The translations under genes were made by a program, and so were the position numbers. From Enorma phocaeensis (GTDB lineage Bacteria; Actinomycetota; Coriobacteriia; Coriobacteriales; Coriobacteriaceae), in assembly GCF_900186505.1 (NCBI RefSeq), contig NZ_LT891970.1, forward strand, positions 666,451 to 730,450: 64,000 bases of DNA, in the 5' to 3' direction. The notes beneath the pieces are model-generated. The model did no database searches. It was not told the origin of the DNA and was given only the letters and a program-made list of their open reading frames with translations. Positions 1-8,353 of this stretch are shown here, one piece after another (the first letter of the stretch is position 1; each line of letters starts with the position of its first letter).

Positions 1-1389
1 GATCTCGCCGTTCTCGTACACCTGGGTGCACAGGCCGATAACCACATCGGGCGCGCCCTTGGTGTACTGCTCGAACTTGCCGTCGGCCTCCTCGACCACG
101 ACGGACATCATCTTGCGGCCGGAGTCGAACGGAGCCTCGCCCACGCGCGGGTGCTCCACATCGAGCCCGATCATACCGGCCTTGCCGGCGTCGTTGACGA
201 GCGCGCACTCGGTGGGCTCGCCCACGGCCTCACCGGCCTCCTCGTCCCACTTGGCGTCGGAGCACAGGGCCATGCCGGCAAGGAGCTTCTCCTCGGAAGA
301 GGCCAGCTCGTGCTTGACGACCGTCATCTTGTTCTGGGTAAGGGTGCCGGTCTTATCGGAGCAGATGACCTGCGTGCAGCCAAGGGTCTCGACGGCGCTG
401 AGGTTGCGGATGATCGCCTGGCGCTTTGCCATCTTGGTCACGCCGATGGAGAGCACGATGGTCACGACGGCGACGAGGCCCTCGGGGATGGCGGCGACGG
501 CGAGCGACACGGCGACCATGAAGGTATCGAGCAGCATGTGCGGCTCAGCAGCGACGTTGCCCACACCCGCGCGCAGGATATCGACGGCGAAGATGACCAC
601 GCAGATCACGATGACCATGATGGTGAGGATCTTGGAGAGCTCGGCGAGCTTCATCTGCAGCGGGGTGAGCTCTTCCTTGGCGTCGTTGAGGGCGCCGGCG
701 ATCTTGCCCATCTCGGTGTCCATGCCGGTGCCGCACACCACGGCGCGACCGCGACCGTACACCACGGTGGAACCCATGTAGCACATGTTCTTGCGGTCGC
801 CCAGCGGCACGTCGTCCGTGCCCTCAGCGAGAGCGATGGCGTCAGTATGCTTCTCGACCGGGACGGACTCGCCAGTGAGGGCAGCCTCCTCGATCTTCAT
901 CGAGGCGCTCTCGAGCACGCGGCAGTCAGCCGGAACGGCGTCGCCGGCCTCGAGCAGCACGATGTCGCCGGGAACAAGCTCAGAGGAGTGCAGCGAGATC
1001 TGCTTGCCATCGCGGATGACCTTGGATTGCGCGGCACTCATCTCCTGAAGCGCGGCGAGCGCCTCCTCGGATTTGGCCTCCTGAATGACACCGAGTGCCG
1101 AGTTGATGATGACGACCGTCATGATGATGATGACGTCCGCCCACTCCGACTCGCCCTGGATCATGCCGGTCACAGCCGAGATGACGGCGGCGACGATGAG
1201 CATGATGACCATGGGGTCAGCCATCTGCTGGAAGAAGCGGATCCACAGCGGGGTCTTCTCCTCTTCCTTGAGCTTGTTGGGGCCGAACTTCGCCGCGCGC
1301 GCCTGCGCCTCAGCGGAAGTCAGGCCGGATTCAGCACTGGTGGATTGCTCCGCCAGTACCTCCTCTGCAGAAGATAGGTACTCTTTCAA
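1..1389 (-). CDS. Calcium-type cation-transporting P-type ATPase (N-terminal 463 residues, runs off window)
   Basis: P2-type ATPase that pumps a cation, most likely Ca2+, across the cytoplasmic membrane. The window holds the cation-transporter N-domain, the first transmembrane hairpin (about residues 50-100), the actuator loop with TGES, membrane helices 3-4 with the PEGL ion-site motif (AIPEGLVAVV), and the phosphorylation motif CSDKTGTLT with the catalytic Asp near residue 345. The remaining nucleotide-binding and C-terminal membrane domains lie beyond base 1; family members are usually about 880 residues. I chose a TTG start because a strong AGGAGGG ribosome-binding site sits 7 bases before it and no ATG fits. 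The substrate ion is inferred from the family, not shown. Confidence 0.93.
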   Translation of the reverse strand, partial: MKEYLSSAEEVLAEQSTSAESGLTSAEAQARAAKFGPNKLKEEEKTPLWIRFFQQMADPMVIMLIVAAVISAVTGMIQGESEWADVIIIMTVVIINSALGVIQEAKSEEALAALQEMSAAQSKVIRDGKQISLHSSELVPGDIVLLEAGDAVPADCRVLESASMKIEEAALTGESVPVEKHTDAIALAEGTDDVPLGDRKNMCYMGSTVVYGRGRAVVCGTGMDTEMGKIAGALNDAKEELTPLQMKLAELSKILTIMVIVICVVIFAVDILRAGVGNVAAEPHMLLDTFMVAVSLAVAAIPEGLVAVVTIVLSIGVTKMAKRQAIIRNLSAVETLGCTQVICSDKTGTLTQNKMTVVKHELASSEEKLLAGMALCSDAKWDEEAGEAVGEPTECALVNDAGKAGMIGLDVEHPRVGEAPFDSGRKMMSVVVEEADGKFEQYTKGAPDVVIGLCTQVYENGEI

Positions 1390-1783
1390 ATGTATCCCTC
1401 CTGATACATCTAAACTGCGGGCGCAAAACGCCCCGGTACTACCATGGCCCCCGTTAGTAATTCCAGGAAGGCAAGGGCTTGCCACGTATTTCAACATCTT
1501 AGCGGATTTGCGCCGCAAGGGGCCTGTGATGCAGCACATTATCCATGTGTCCCTTAGGTTAGAACACCCATATCTACCACGTCTGATCGCATTGCCGGCA
1601 CATCACCCCGCAACCTCTTCAAGTGAAACCAGATGGATCCGGGCATCGTTCGCCGCGAGCTCTCGCGTCGCCTCGGTGAAGCCTGTCTTAGAAAACAGAA
1701 ATCTTTGCGCTTCGTACGGCGCATGCACCAGTTCGCTCCGTTCATCGAGCACGCGGAGCGCTTCCAGACCAACCTGCTCGTTA

Positions 1784-1791
1784 CGCCATTT
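1784..1791. repeat. Target-site duplication, left copy (CGCCATTT)
   Basis: Eight bases immediately outside the left inverted repeat, identical to 3140-3147 on the other side. Removing the element and one copy restores the GECKWR-NEQVG reading frame of the DUF234-type gene. Confidence 0.93.
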
Positions 1792-3139
1792 GGCTTATAG
1801 GACAAAAAGTGTGTCTCGATAGAACACGTGTCCTAATCCAGCCAGAAGGGGTACGGGTTCTTGTGGTGCAGCTCCTCCCAGACGGCCCGGTCGCCCCACT
1901 CCGGCCCGCCGTCCTCGCGCTTGGGCGACGCCGAGTAGGTCCTGTACAGGAGGTCGATGTCGTCGTCGGTGGGCATGGAGCGAAGGATCTCCCTCGCCGG
2001 CCTCGGGCCCTCGGTGTGCATGTAGCACCACCAGAAGACCGCCTTCACGCGCCGCATGAGCGACAGCCCGCGGTGGTTGCGCAGGACTTCCCTGAGCTGC
2101 GCGTTGACGCCGCCCTCGATCGGGTTGTTGGTGCGCGGCAGCGGCCCCTCCGCCGTGAGCGCGGGGTCCAGGTAGGTGAACAGCGTGCCGCCGCTCACGA
2201 GCCTCGCGAGCGACGACCTCGCCTTCCTGAGCCTCTCGTGGGTGAACTGGCGCCGGCCGTCGACGTAGGAGACGTCCTCGAGGAAGTCGGCCCAGAACCC
2301 GCACCACTGCAGGTAGCGCTCGACCCACCAGTCGGCCTGGCGGAGGGTGTCGAGGTGCATGAGCTCGATTGACAGCGCGTAGAGCTCCCTGCCCGCCTGG
2401 AGCCTCGGCCTCGTCGTCGTATAGCGCCTCACCTGCGAGAACGCGTGGAAGAGGCACCTCTGGACCCTCGTGCGCGGCCATGCGCGGCGCCTCGCCTTCT
2501 CGAAGCCCGTCCCGCCGTCGCACACCACCACGTCCGGGGCCGGGATGGGCGCCATCAGCGCCTCCCACGCCCTCGATGCCTCCGCCTGCGCCATGTACCA
2601 CGAGACCACGTGCTCGCCGTCGTAGGCGATCAGCACGACGAGGTCGCGGGCGAGCCAGATGCCGTCGACGAAGAGAACGCGGCGCACCTCGCCCGTGGGC
2701 TCCGGCATGGGCCAGATCGGCCAGAAGCCCGCGGCGAGCCTCCTGAACGTGCGCCCCTGCCCGGGCATGTCCGCCTGCGTCGCCTTCGAGAGCAGCCATG
2801 CCAGGAACTCGTCGAGCCTCGCCGCCGCGTCGTCGTAGGAGACCGTGGTCGAGGCGCCGCACGCCCCGCACCTCCACCTCTGCGCGCCCGCGCTCGTCTT
2901 CCCGTTCCTCTTCATCTTCGCCCCGCAAGAGGGGCACCTGACCGCCTTCATCCCCAGCTCCTCGGTAATCGGGGTTTTAACGGCCTGATTTTCAGTCATC
3001 TACCTGCGGGACAGGAGCGAATCCGGACACACTTTCTGTCCGAGTGGTTAAATTCCCCCTGGAGATTTAAGCGCGTGAAAAAGGGGCATCGACCTGCGTC
3101 GATGCCCATGATTCGGACACACTTTTTGTCCTATAAGCC
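1792..3139 (-). mobile_element. IS1249-like insertion sequence (IS256 family), 1348 bp
   Basis: Complete insertion sequence bounded by 24-bp perfect terminal inverted repeats that begin GGCTTATAGGACAAAAAGTG on both ends (1792 rightward, 3139 leftward). The 8-bp sequence CGCCATTT flanks both sides (1784-1791 and 3140-3147), a target duplication of the size expected for IS256-family elements. It carries one transposase gene. A partial internal echo of the repeat lies at about 3025-3045. Identical termini and an intact duplication suggest recent insertion. Confidence 0.95.
1833..2999 (-). CDS. IS1249-like (IS256 family) transposase
   Basis: 388-residue DDE transposase filling the insertion sequence. 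The N-terminus has a zinc ribbon (CPSCGAKMKRNGK ... WRCGACG), typical of the IS1249 branch. The catalytic triad can be assigned to the Asp of LFVDGIW, the Asp of VVCDGG and the Glu of NNPIEGGVNAQLRE. The reading frame is intact from ATG to stop and of normal length, so the element is probably active. The family name is from recognition of the zinc ribbon plus core and was not tested by search. Confidence 0.92.
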   Translation of the reverse strand: MTENQAVKTPITEELGMKAVRCPSCGAKMKRNGKTSAGAQRWRCGACGASTTVSYDDAAARLDEFLAWLLSKATQADMPGQGRTFRRLAAGFWPIWPMPEPTGEVRRVLFVDGIWLARDLVVLIAYDGEHVVSWYMAQAEASRAWEALMAPIPAPDVVVCDGGTGFEKARRRAWPRTRVQRCLFHAFSQVRRYTTTRPRLQAGRELYALSIELMHLDTLRQADWWVERYLQWCGFWADFLEDVSYVDGRRQFTHERLRKARSSLARLVSGGTLFTYLDPALTAEGPLPRTNNPIEGGVNAQLREVLRNHRGLSLMRRVKAVFWWCYMHTEGPRPAREILRSMPTDDDIDLLYRTYSASPKREDGGPEWGDRAVWEELHHKNPYPFWLD

Positions 3140-3147
3140 CGCCATTT
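3140..3147. repeat. Target-site duplication, right copy (CGCCATTT)
   Basis: Partner of 1784-1791, immediately outside the right inverted repeat of the IS1249-like element. Confidence 0.93.
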
Positions 3148-4404
3148 GCACTCACCAAGCGCAACCGGCACGCCATCTGCAAGGCAGACGATATCGATCT
3201 CCTCTTGGCGCCTCTTTTTGGGGTTGTTCCCCCACCAACGTCCGACCTCGTCGAATCCATCTCCCAGCGTCCCTGCGGCATTTTGCCGCCACAGCCATTC
3301 GCAACATATCTGCTCGAACACAGGTCCCATGTACTCCGAGAGACGACCACGTATCAGCTTGACGACGCGCTGGGGCATATGCCGCTCGATAGCCGACCTG
3401 TTCGGCAAGATGAATCGATACCAAAATCGGAACAGGTTGTCGGACAGGCGATAGACCGGACGGCGGCTTCCGCCGCACACCGGGCGCTCCTTCTCGATCA
3501 GCCCGATTCGTTGAAGTTCCTTGAGATAGTAGGTGAGGTCGCCCGACGCGATGCCGGCCGATGTCGCCATCTCGTTGTTTTCCGTCTTGCCCGAAGCAAC
3601 CGCTTCGATGATCGCGTTGTAGGCGCTCGATTTTTGAATCTCCTGCTTGAGTAGGTTAACGGGCTCCTCGTAGAGGATGGAAGAGGGATCCAGGAACGCC
3701 TCGACGATGTTCTCATCAACGGAAATACTGTCATCGAATTGCTGGAGATAGAGAGGGACGCCACCAGCCATGCCATATAGCTCGGCAGCGGATACCGGAT
3801 CGAGCGCGGGGAGGAACCTGCGCGCATCTTGGAAATCGAGCGGATGGAGCTCGACCTGTGCCGTTCGACGCCCGTAAAGCGGGCTCTTCTCTCCCAGACC
3901 TGCTCGCGCATGAACGAGAGAGACGAACCGCATAGGATAAGATACAGCTGGGAGGACTCCCTGTGCCGGTCGATGAGGGCCTGCAGAATCGAGGGGATGC
4001 TCGCGTCCGCTTTTGCTAGATACGGATATTCGTCGATGATGAAAACAACCTGTCGCTTCGTGGCTCGAGTAAGCACCGCTTCGAAGGCAGTCTGAAAGTC
4101 CTGATACAACGGTGCGAGCCGAGGGTCGGCATCGGGCTGGTCGTAGGCGTAGATCTCCCGACTCAGGTTTCGCAGGTTCAGAACAGCGTTGTCCTCCACC
4201 GCCGTGAAGAAGATCGTCGGCTTATCCTGAGCAAAGTGCGACATCAAATAGGTTTTTCCCACGCGCCGACGACCGAATAGCACGGGAAACTGGAACCCGC
4301 CACGGGCGTAAAGACGCTGCAACGTCCACAGCTCCCGCTCTCGACCAACCATCATGGCAAATCACCCCTTCCGTCTGCGTAGGCCTCATCCTGTAACCGC
4401 AGTA

Positions 4405-4422
4405 ACAGGATTTGAATCCTGT
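4405..4422. promoter_or_regulatory. Palindrome upstream of the ATPase pseudogene
   Basis: ACAGGATTTGAATCCTGT has perfect 8-bp arms separated by TG. It lies 50 bases before the start of the broken ATPase and downstream of the MFS gene stop. It could be an operator of the former gene. It resembles a tRNA T-arm on the minus strand but the loop would have the wrong length and no tRNA body is present. Confidence 0.4.
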
Positions 4423-4466
4423 GAAATTGATTCCTGTATTTGAGAGCCTACTCATATCAAGATCGG

Positions 4467-5669
4467 TCAATCCGCGCCTGCCCGCTGCACACAATGAGCG
4501 GCGGCCAAAACGGCCAGAGCCAGCGGCACGCAGACCGCGAGCGCCGGGTAGAACCACACGGGCGCGACCGCGCCGTACACCACTCCGCCCACCGCCGGGC
4601 CCAGGAACATCCCGATATCGAATCCCATGTAGTACGTGCTGTTGGCAAGTCCCGTCTTTCCGGGGCCGGCAAGCTTCACCGCCGTGGACTGACACACGGA
4701 GCACATGATGCCGTAGCCACCGGCCATGCACACGGCGGCAGCAACCATGGCGAGGTTCCCGTGCATGCACCACAGCAGGACGAGCGACGCCAGCATCGAT
4801 GCGGACGAGCAAAGCGTGAATACGCGGAACGACACGCGGTCGAACACGTCGCGCAGCACGATGCGCATCGCCAGCAGCACGGCGGCGTAGATGGTGAAGA
4901 ACCACTCCTCCGCCACAGGAAGCGCACGGTCTGCCACATAGTTCACAAGATAGGACTGGGTTGCGAAATAGGGCACGGCAAACAGGATGATCATCACCGC
5001 CGCCGGTAGCGCCTCGATGCTCAAGAGCTTGATACCCGTGCGTGGCGCATCCTGCTGATCCTGCACTTTCTCCTTCCGAACGGGCCGTCCCGGGTCGTGC
5101 ACCATGCCCATGCAGGCAATCGAGCACGCCGCGAGCACCGTGGAGCACACGAACACCGCGCGATAGCCGACGGACTGGAAAAGCGAGATGCCGAGGGCAG
5201 GCCCCACCGCGACACCGAGCGCGTTCATCATGCCGAACAGGCTCATCGCGGCGCCGACGCGGTTCTGCGGCAGCGTCTGCGCGAACCACGTCGACATGCA
5301 CACGGAGCACAGTGAGTACCCCACCCCGCCGATGACGCGAAACACTACGAGCTGGATCGGTGAGGCTGCGACGATATGCCCCGCAGACGACACGAGCATG
5401 AGCAGGGCGCTCGCCATGGCGAGCCTGCGCTTGCCCACACGGTCCGTAACGTTGCCCGCAACGGGCCTGCATACCAGCGAGCACAAGCTCGTCACACCGC
5501 TGACGACGCCCGCCAGCGCGACCGTCGCGCCCAGCGACATGGTGAAACCCACGACCACCGGCCCGGTAACCATGAAGCACGCCATGTAGCAGAACGTCGC
5601 CGCCAAGATGAAGGCGGCATCCCGCGTGACGAGCCGTTCGCGCCTGGCTATCTGCATCGGCAAGGTCAT
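4467..5669 (-). CDS. Major facilitator superfamily transporter
   Basis: 400-residue, 12-helix MFS permease, last gene of the acid-sugar locus. The loop between helices 2 and 3 carries the signature GNVTDRVGKRRLAMA (about residues 70-85), and the C-terminal half has the matching LRDVFDRVSFR. The ATG start overlaps the stop of the upstream YhcH gene in an ATGA arrangement, so translation is coupled; a longer in-frame start 21 bases upstream would lie inside yhcH and has no ribosome-binding site. The substrate is unknown. Co-transcription with YhcH and a sialidase-fold protein suggests a sugar or sugar acid, or export of a pathway product. Confidence 0.88.
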   Translation of the reverse strand: MTLPMQIARRERLVTRDAAFILAATFCYMACFMVTGPVVVGFTMSLGATVALAGVVSGVTSLCSLVCRPVAGNVTDRVGKRRLAMASALLMLVSSAGHIVAASPIQLVVFRVIGGVGYSLCSVCMSTWFAQTLPQNRVGAAMSLFGMMNALGVAVGPALGISLFQSVGYRAVFVCSTVLAACSIACMGMVHDPGRPVRKEKVQDQQDAPRTGIKLLSIEALPAAVMIILFAVPYFATQSYLVNYVADRALPVAEEWFFTIYAAVLLAMRIVLRDVFDRVSFRVFTLCSSASMLASLVLLWCMHGNLAMVAAAVCMAGGYGIMCSVCQSTAVKLAGPGKTGLANSTYYMGFDIGMFLGPAVGGVVYGAVAPVWFYPALAVCVPLALAVLAAAHCVQRAGAD

Positions 5670-6163
5670 TCGGCAGACACTTCCTCCCAAAACTGATCTG
5701 CGAGCACCTTGAAGCAGATCTTCTTGATGTCGCCCGGCTCCGCGCCGGGAAGCACCAGATTGGGGCTATGGGGCTCGCCCACCCAGAAGATGGCGAAACG
5801 ACCATGGTCGAGCGTGCCTTCCAGCAGATCGTCATTGCCAGGAGCGGGCTGGCAGTAGCCCTTGTCGGCTCCCGCGTCGAACTCGGCAATTGGCTCCACC
5901 GCACCCGGCGTGGTACGGAAGCGCTCGGCGCCCACGAGGTCGATCTGCACGTCATGGTAGCGGCGATGCACCTCGAAGCGAGCATCCTCGAGGTCTTTCG
6001 TCTTGGCGTCCATCACGTTGGCAAAGACTCGCTCGCCGTCGATCTGCGTGATGCCGAGCGGCAGCTCGGCGACGTCATGCTCATCCAACCAGTCAATCAG
6101 CACATCGAGCCCGTGCGCGATGCCGCGGTACCTCCCGATGGCGGATAATCCGTCGTATATCAT
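5666..6163 (-). CDS. YhcH/YjgK/YiaL family protein (putative sugar anomerase or lyase fold)
   Basis: 165-residue cupin-like protein of the family that includes E. coli YhcH of the sialic acid operon and YiaL. It begins MIYDGLSAIGRY, and the conserved core FEVHRRYHDVQIDLVGAER and the late HGRFAIFWVGEPHSPNL supply the conserved His and acidic residues of the metal site. The start was set at the ATG with AAGGAGGG seven bases upstream; a more distal ATG would place that site inside the coding region. Members are linked to sugar acid or amino-sugar catabolism, possibly speeding anomer conversion; the exact reaction is unsettled. Followed by a translationally coupled MFS gene. Confidence 0.88.
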   Translation of the reverse strand: MIYDGLSAIGRYRGIAHGLDVLIDWLDEHDVAELPLGITQIDGERVFANVMDAKTKDLEDARFEVHRRYHDVQIDLVGAERFRTTPGAVEPIAEFDAGADKGYCQPAPGNDDLLEGTLDHGRFAIFWVGEPHSPNLVLPGAEPGDIKKICFKVLADQFWEEVSAE

Positions 6164-6209
6164 GCTGCTCCCTCCTTGTTCTGACACCGACACCTATCCG
6201 ACAACAGAA

Positions 6210-6248
6210 AGGGACGGGTGTTTGCATCCGACAAACGGTCCCGTCCCT
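6210..6248 (-). terminator. Intercistronic hairpin between the sialidase-fold gene and yhcH
   Basis: AGGGACGGG pairs with CCCGTCCCT around a 21-base loop, followed on the minus strand by TTTCTGTT. It can act as an intrinsic terminator or attenuator that lowers expression of yhcH and the MFS gene relative to the genes upstream. Confidence 0.6.
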
Positions 6249-6259
6249 GATGTCAGAAA

Positions 6260-7420
6260 CTACTTGCGCGCGCCCTCACCGGATGTGGGGTTGTATGTGC
6301 CGGCACCGCGCACTGCGCCGGCAACATCATCCTCGGAAAGCGTCACCCACTTCACGCCACGACGCGTCTGGTATGCGTACGCGACATGAATCATGCCGTC
6401 ATGCGTCTGGATAATGCAGGGATACTCATACTGTCGGTTGTTGAACTTATTCTCGTCGCCCACGTAACCCTCACCACGCTCGATATGGCGGATCAGCGGG
6501 AACGTTAGCCCGCCGTCCTCGGACAGCGCGATGGACACAGGGTTGCGCAGCGCCGGCCAGGCACCCGTCTTGCCGTAGGTGCTCGGCGCGGAATTGTGGT
6601 TGTACGTGATGGCAATGCGCCCGCTCGCGAGCTTCACAACGCCGATACCGGAGTTGTTGTTGGGAAGCGGCGTGGGGACGGGCTCGGTCCACGTGTCACC
6701 GAAGTCGCGAGATTCGCTGCGATAGATCCAATCAGCCTCGCGGCTCCGCATGAACGCGACCAGGTGTCCAGGTTCAAGCTCCACCAAACTCGGATGCACA
6801 CGCCCGGAGGAGTTAGGCATGTCGACGCGGTGCCACGTAGCGCCCTCGTCATCCGAGATGGCGAACGCGCTCGGGTCGCCGGCAAGGCCGGTGGCGCTAT
6901 CCGTGCAGAGCCACAGGCCGTAGATCCAGCGACCGTTCGAGAGCACCTGCACAGGCTGGCGCGCGAACGTGCCCTCCTCGGGAAGCACAACCTCCGGCTC
7001 GCCCCAGGTGAGACCGTCATCCGTGGAGACCTGCTTCTTTATCACGCTCGTGTACTGCATGTTGTCCTTGCCCGGCTCGCGGCCGCGCTGAGAGGTATAC
7101 ATGGCCCAGATCTCGCCGTTCGGTGCTAAGAACAACGACGGGTTCTGGTTGGAGAACTCGTTGTCGGTCGAGATCATCGTGGGCTCGCTCCACTGGTCAG
7201 CACCCTTTTCGAGGCGCGACACCACGATGTTCACATCGGTATCGCCCTCGAAGGTGCCGGCGAACCAGCAGCACAGAAGCGTGCCGGCAGGGGTCTCGAG
7301 CAACCCGGGACCGTGATGCGACGTCCACGCCCCCGGCGGAAGCATCGCCTCGGTGATCTGCATATCCTCATCGAAGTAAACCTGGCCATCCGGCGTGAGG
7401 CCGGGAAGTGTCTTGGGCAT
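6260..7420 (-). CDS. Sialidase-fold (BNR repeat) protein without signal peptide
   Basis: 386-residue protein of the exo-alpha-sialidase/BNR_2 superfamily. Asp-box-like blades can be seen (DDGLTWGEP, DEGATWHR, DFGDTWTEP, EDGGLTFPL), as expected of a six-bladed propeller. There is no signal peptide, membrane anchor or sortase motif, so it should act in the cytoplasm, unlike gut-bacterial sialidases that work on mucins. It sits between an SDR gene and yhcH in an acid-sugar catabolic operon. The fold also serves other glycoside hydrolases and lyases, so sialic acid cleavage is only one possibility. No NanE/NanK genes occur nearby, which argues against a classical sialic acid operon. Confidence 0.8.
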   Translation of the reverse strand: MPKTLPGLTPDGQVYFDEDMQITEAMLPPGAWTSHHGPGLLETPAGTLLCCWFAGTFEGDTDVNIVVSRLEKGADQWSEPTMISTDNEFSNQNPSLFLAPNGEIWAMYTSQRGREPGKDNMQYTSVIKKQVSTDDGLTWGEPEVVLPEEGTFARQPVQVLSNGRWIYGLWLCTDSATGLAGDPSAFAISDDEGATWHRVDMPNSSGRVHPSLVELEPGHLVAFMRSREADWIYRSESRDFGDTWTEPVPTPLPNNNSGIGVVKLASGRIAITYNHNSAPSTYGKTGAWPALRNPVSIALSEDGGLTFPLIRHIERGEGYVGDENKFNNRQYEYPCIIQTHDGMIHVAYAYQTRRGVKWVTLSEDDVAGAVRGAGTYNPTSGEGARK

Positions 7421-7528
7421 CGTGCTGTCTCCTTATGAACGACATGGGGTCATTTTGAAACGGGACACGCGCTCAGCGTCGGCGAATAATCGCGACGCAG
7501 CTCAGAGCGCGTACAGCCTTGTCTGGCG

Positions 7529-8275
7529 CTACGCGATGAACTTTCCGCCGTTGATGTTGATCGTTTCTCCCGTAATGAAGTTCGCCTCATCACTTGCAAG
7601 GAACGCGACCGGACGGGCCACATCTTCAGGTTTGCCCAATCGGCCAAGCGGGATTTTCTTGGTGATGTTCGCTCGATACTCCTCTGTCCATTGGGTAGAC
7701 ATATCAGTCTCAATGGGGCCAGGGCAAACGCCGTTAACACGAATGTTGTAGGGCGCCATCTCATAGGCAAGCTTCTGAGTCAGCGAGTTCAGGCCCGCCT
7801 TCGAAACGCCATAGGAAGCGGAGGCATTCGCATGAGCCGTCTTACTAGCCGCGGAGGACACGTTAACGATTGCGCCGCTTTTGCGCTCGACCATATGAGG
7901 AAGAACCGCTTTGCAGGCATGGAACGCTCCGTTGAGATTGACATCGATCATATGGCTCCACTCCTCAAACGTAAGCTCGAGGAACGGGAAGCGGCTGTTG
8001 ATGCCCGCATTGTTTACCAGCACGTCAATCTTGCCGAACGCTTCAAGGCATGTTGCGGCAAGCTGTTCAGCCGTCTCAGGCTTAGAGATATCACCGACCA
8101 CCACACGGCAGCCACGCCCGCGCTTGGCCACTTCCTCGGCAACCACATTGAGCAGCTCTTCATTATTTCCGTTGATAACGACGTCGCATCCCTCTTCGGC
8201 GAGCGTAAGAGCAATCTGCTTACCGATGCCCCTTGTTGCACCAGTGATAATGGCCGATTTCCCTTCGAGCTTCAT
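7529..8275 (-). CDS. Short-chain dehydrogenase/reductase (SDR)
   Basis: 248-residue classical SDR with the nucleotide-binding glycine motif TGATRGIGKQ, NNAG, an active-site Ser (VNVSSAASK) and YGVSK. It resembles 3-oxoacyl-ACP reductase and gluconate/sugar-acid dehydrogenases; the operon context favours oxidation of a sugar-derived alcohol or acid over fatty acid synthesis. The ATG start has AAAGGAGAG 8 bases upstream; an extension upstream would run into the preceding terminator hairpin. NAD(H) or NADP(H) preference is not settled. Confidence 0.85.
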   Translation of the reverse strand: MKLEGKSAIITGATRGIGKQIALTLAEEGCDVVINGNNEELLNVVAEEVAKRGRGCRVVVGDISKPETAEQLAATCLEAFGKIDVLVNNAGINSRFPFLELTFEEWSHMIDVNLNGAFHACKAVLPHMVERKSGAIVNVSSAASKTAHANASASYGVSKAGLNSLTQKLAYEMAPYNIRVNGVCPGPIETDMSTQWTEEYRANITKKIPLGRLGKPEDVARPVAFLASDEANFITGETININGGKFIA

Positions 8276-8300
8276 CTCGACTCTCCTTTCTGGGAGATAC

Positions 8301-8335
8301 AAAAGAAGCCGGTACCCATTGTGGGCGCCGGCTTC
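8301..8335 (-). terminator. Intrinsic terminator or attenuator between the SLC13 permease and SDR genes
   Basis: GAAGCCGG and CCGGCTTC arms with further inner pairing form a stable stem, followed by TTTT on the minus strand. It lies in the 78-bp gap between the two genes, so it would allow only partial read-through from the upstream half of the operon. Confidence 0.7.
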
Positions 8336-8353
8336 CTTCACCAACTTTGTTGC

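Larger units (their letters stand above)
1603..4355 (-). pseudogene. DUF234-type AAA ATPase, disrupted by a frameshift and an IS insertion
   Basis: Remnant of an archaeal-type ATPase with a C-terminal DUF234/nuclease-like domain, normally about 460-470 residues; cellular role unknown. The N-terminal part (4355 to about 3898) reads intact with Walker A GRRRVGKT and Walker B VVFIIDEYPYL. Near 3891-3898 the frame shifts by one base: the text runs REQVW in one frame and continues as LGEKSPLYG in the next. The second frame reads on through DEVGRWWGNNPKKRRQEEID to GECKWR, where the IS1249-like element (1792-3139) interrupts it. The rest resumes at about 1783 as WRNEQVGLEALRVLDERSEL and stops at 1603-1605. 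Two independent lesions make it clearly inactive. Confidence 0.88.

Noticed and set aside
151..1377. Long plus-strand open frame rich in His, Asp and Gly
   Set aside because: It is the mirror of the P-type ATPase gene on the minus strand; the opposite frame has all family motifs and a ribosome-binding site.
1795..2937. Second long minus-strand frame over the transposase
   Set aside because: Arg/Gly/Ala-rich frame with no motif, a GC-driven shadow of the IS1249-like transposase.
4380..4425. Possible tRNA T-arm at the 3' end of the acid-sugar locus
   Set aside because: The loop between the arms has the wrong length and no acceptor, D- or anticodon arm is present.
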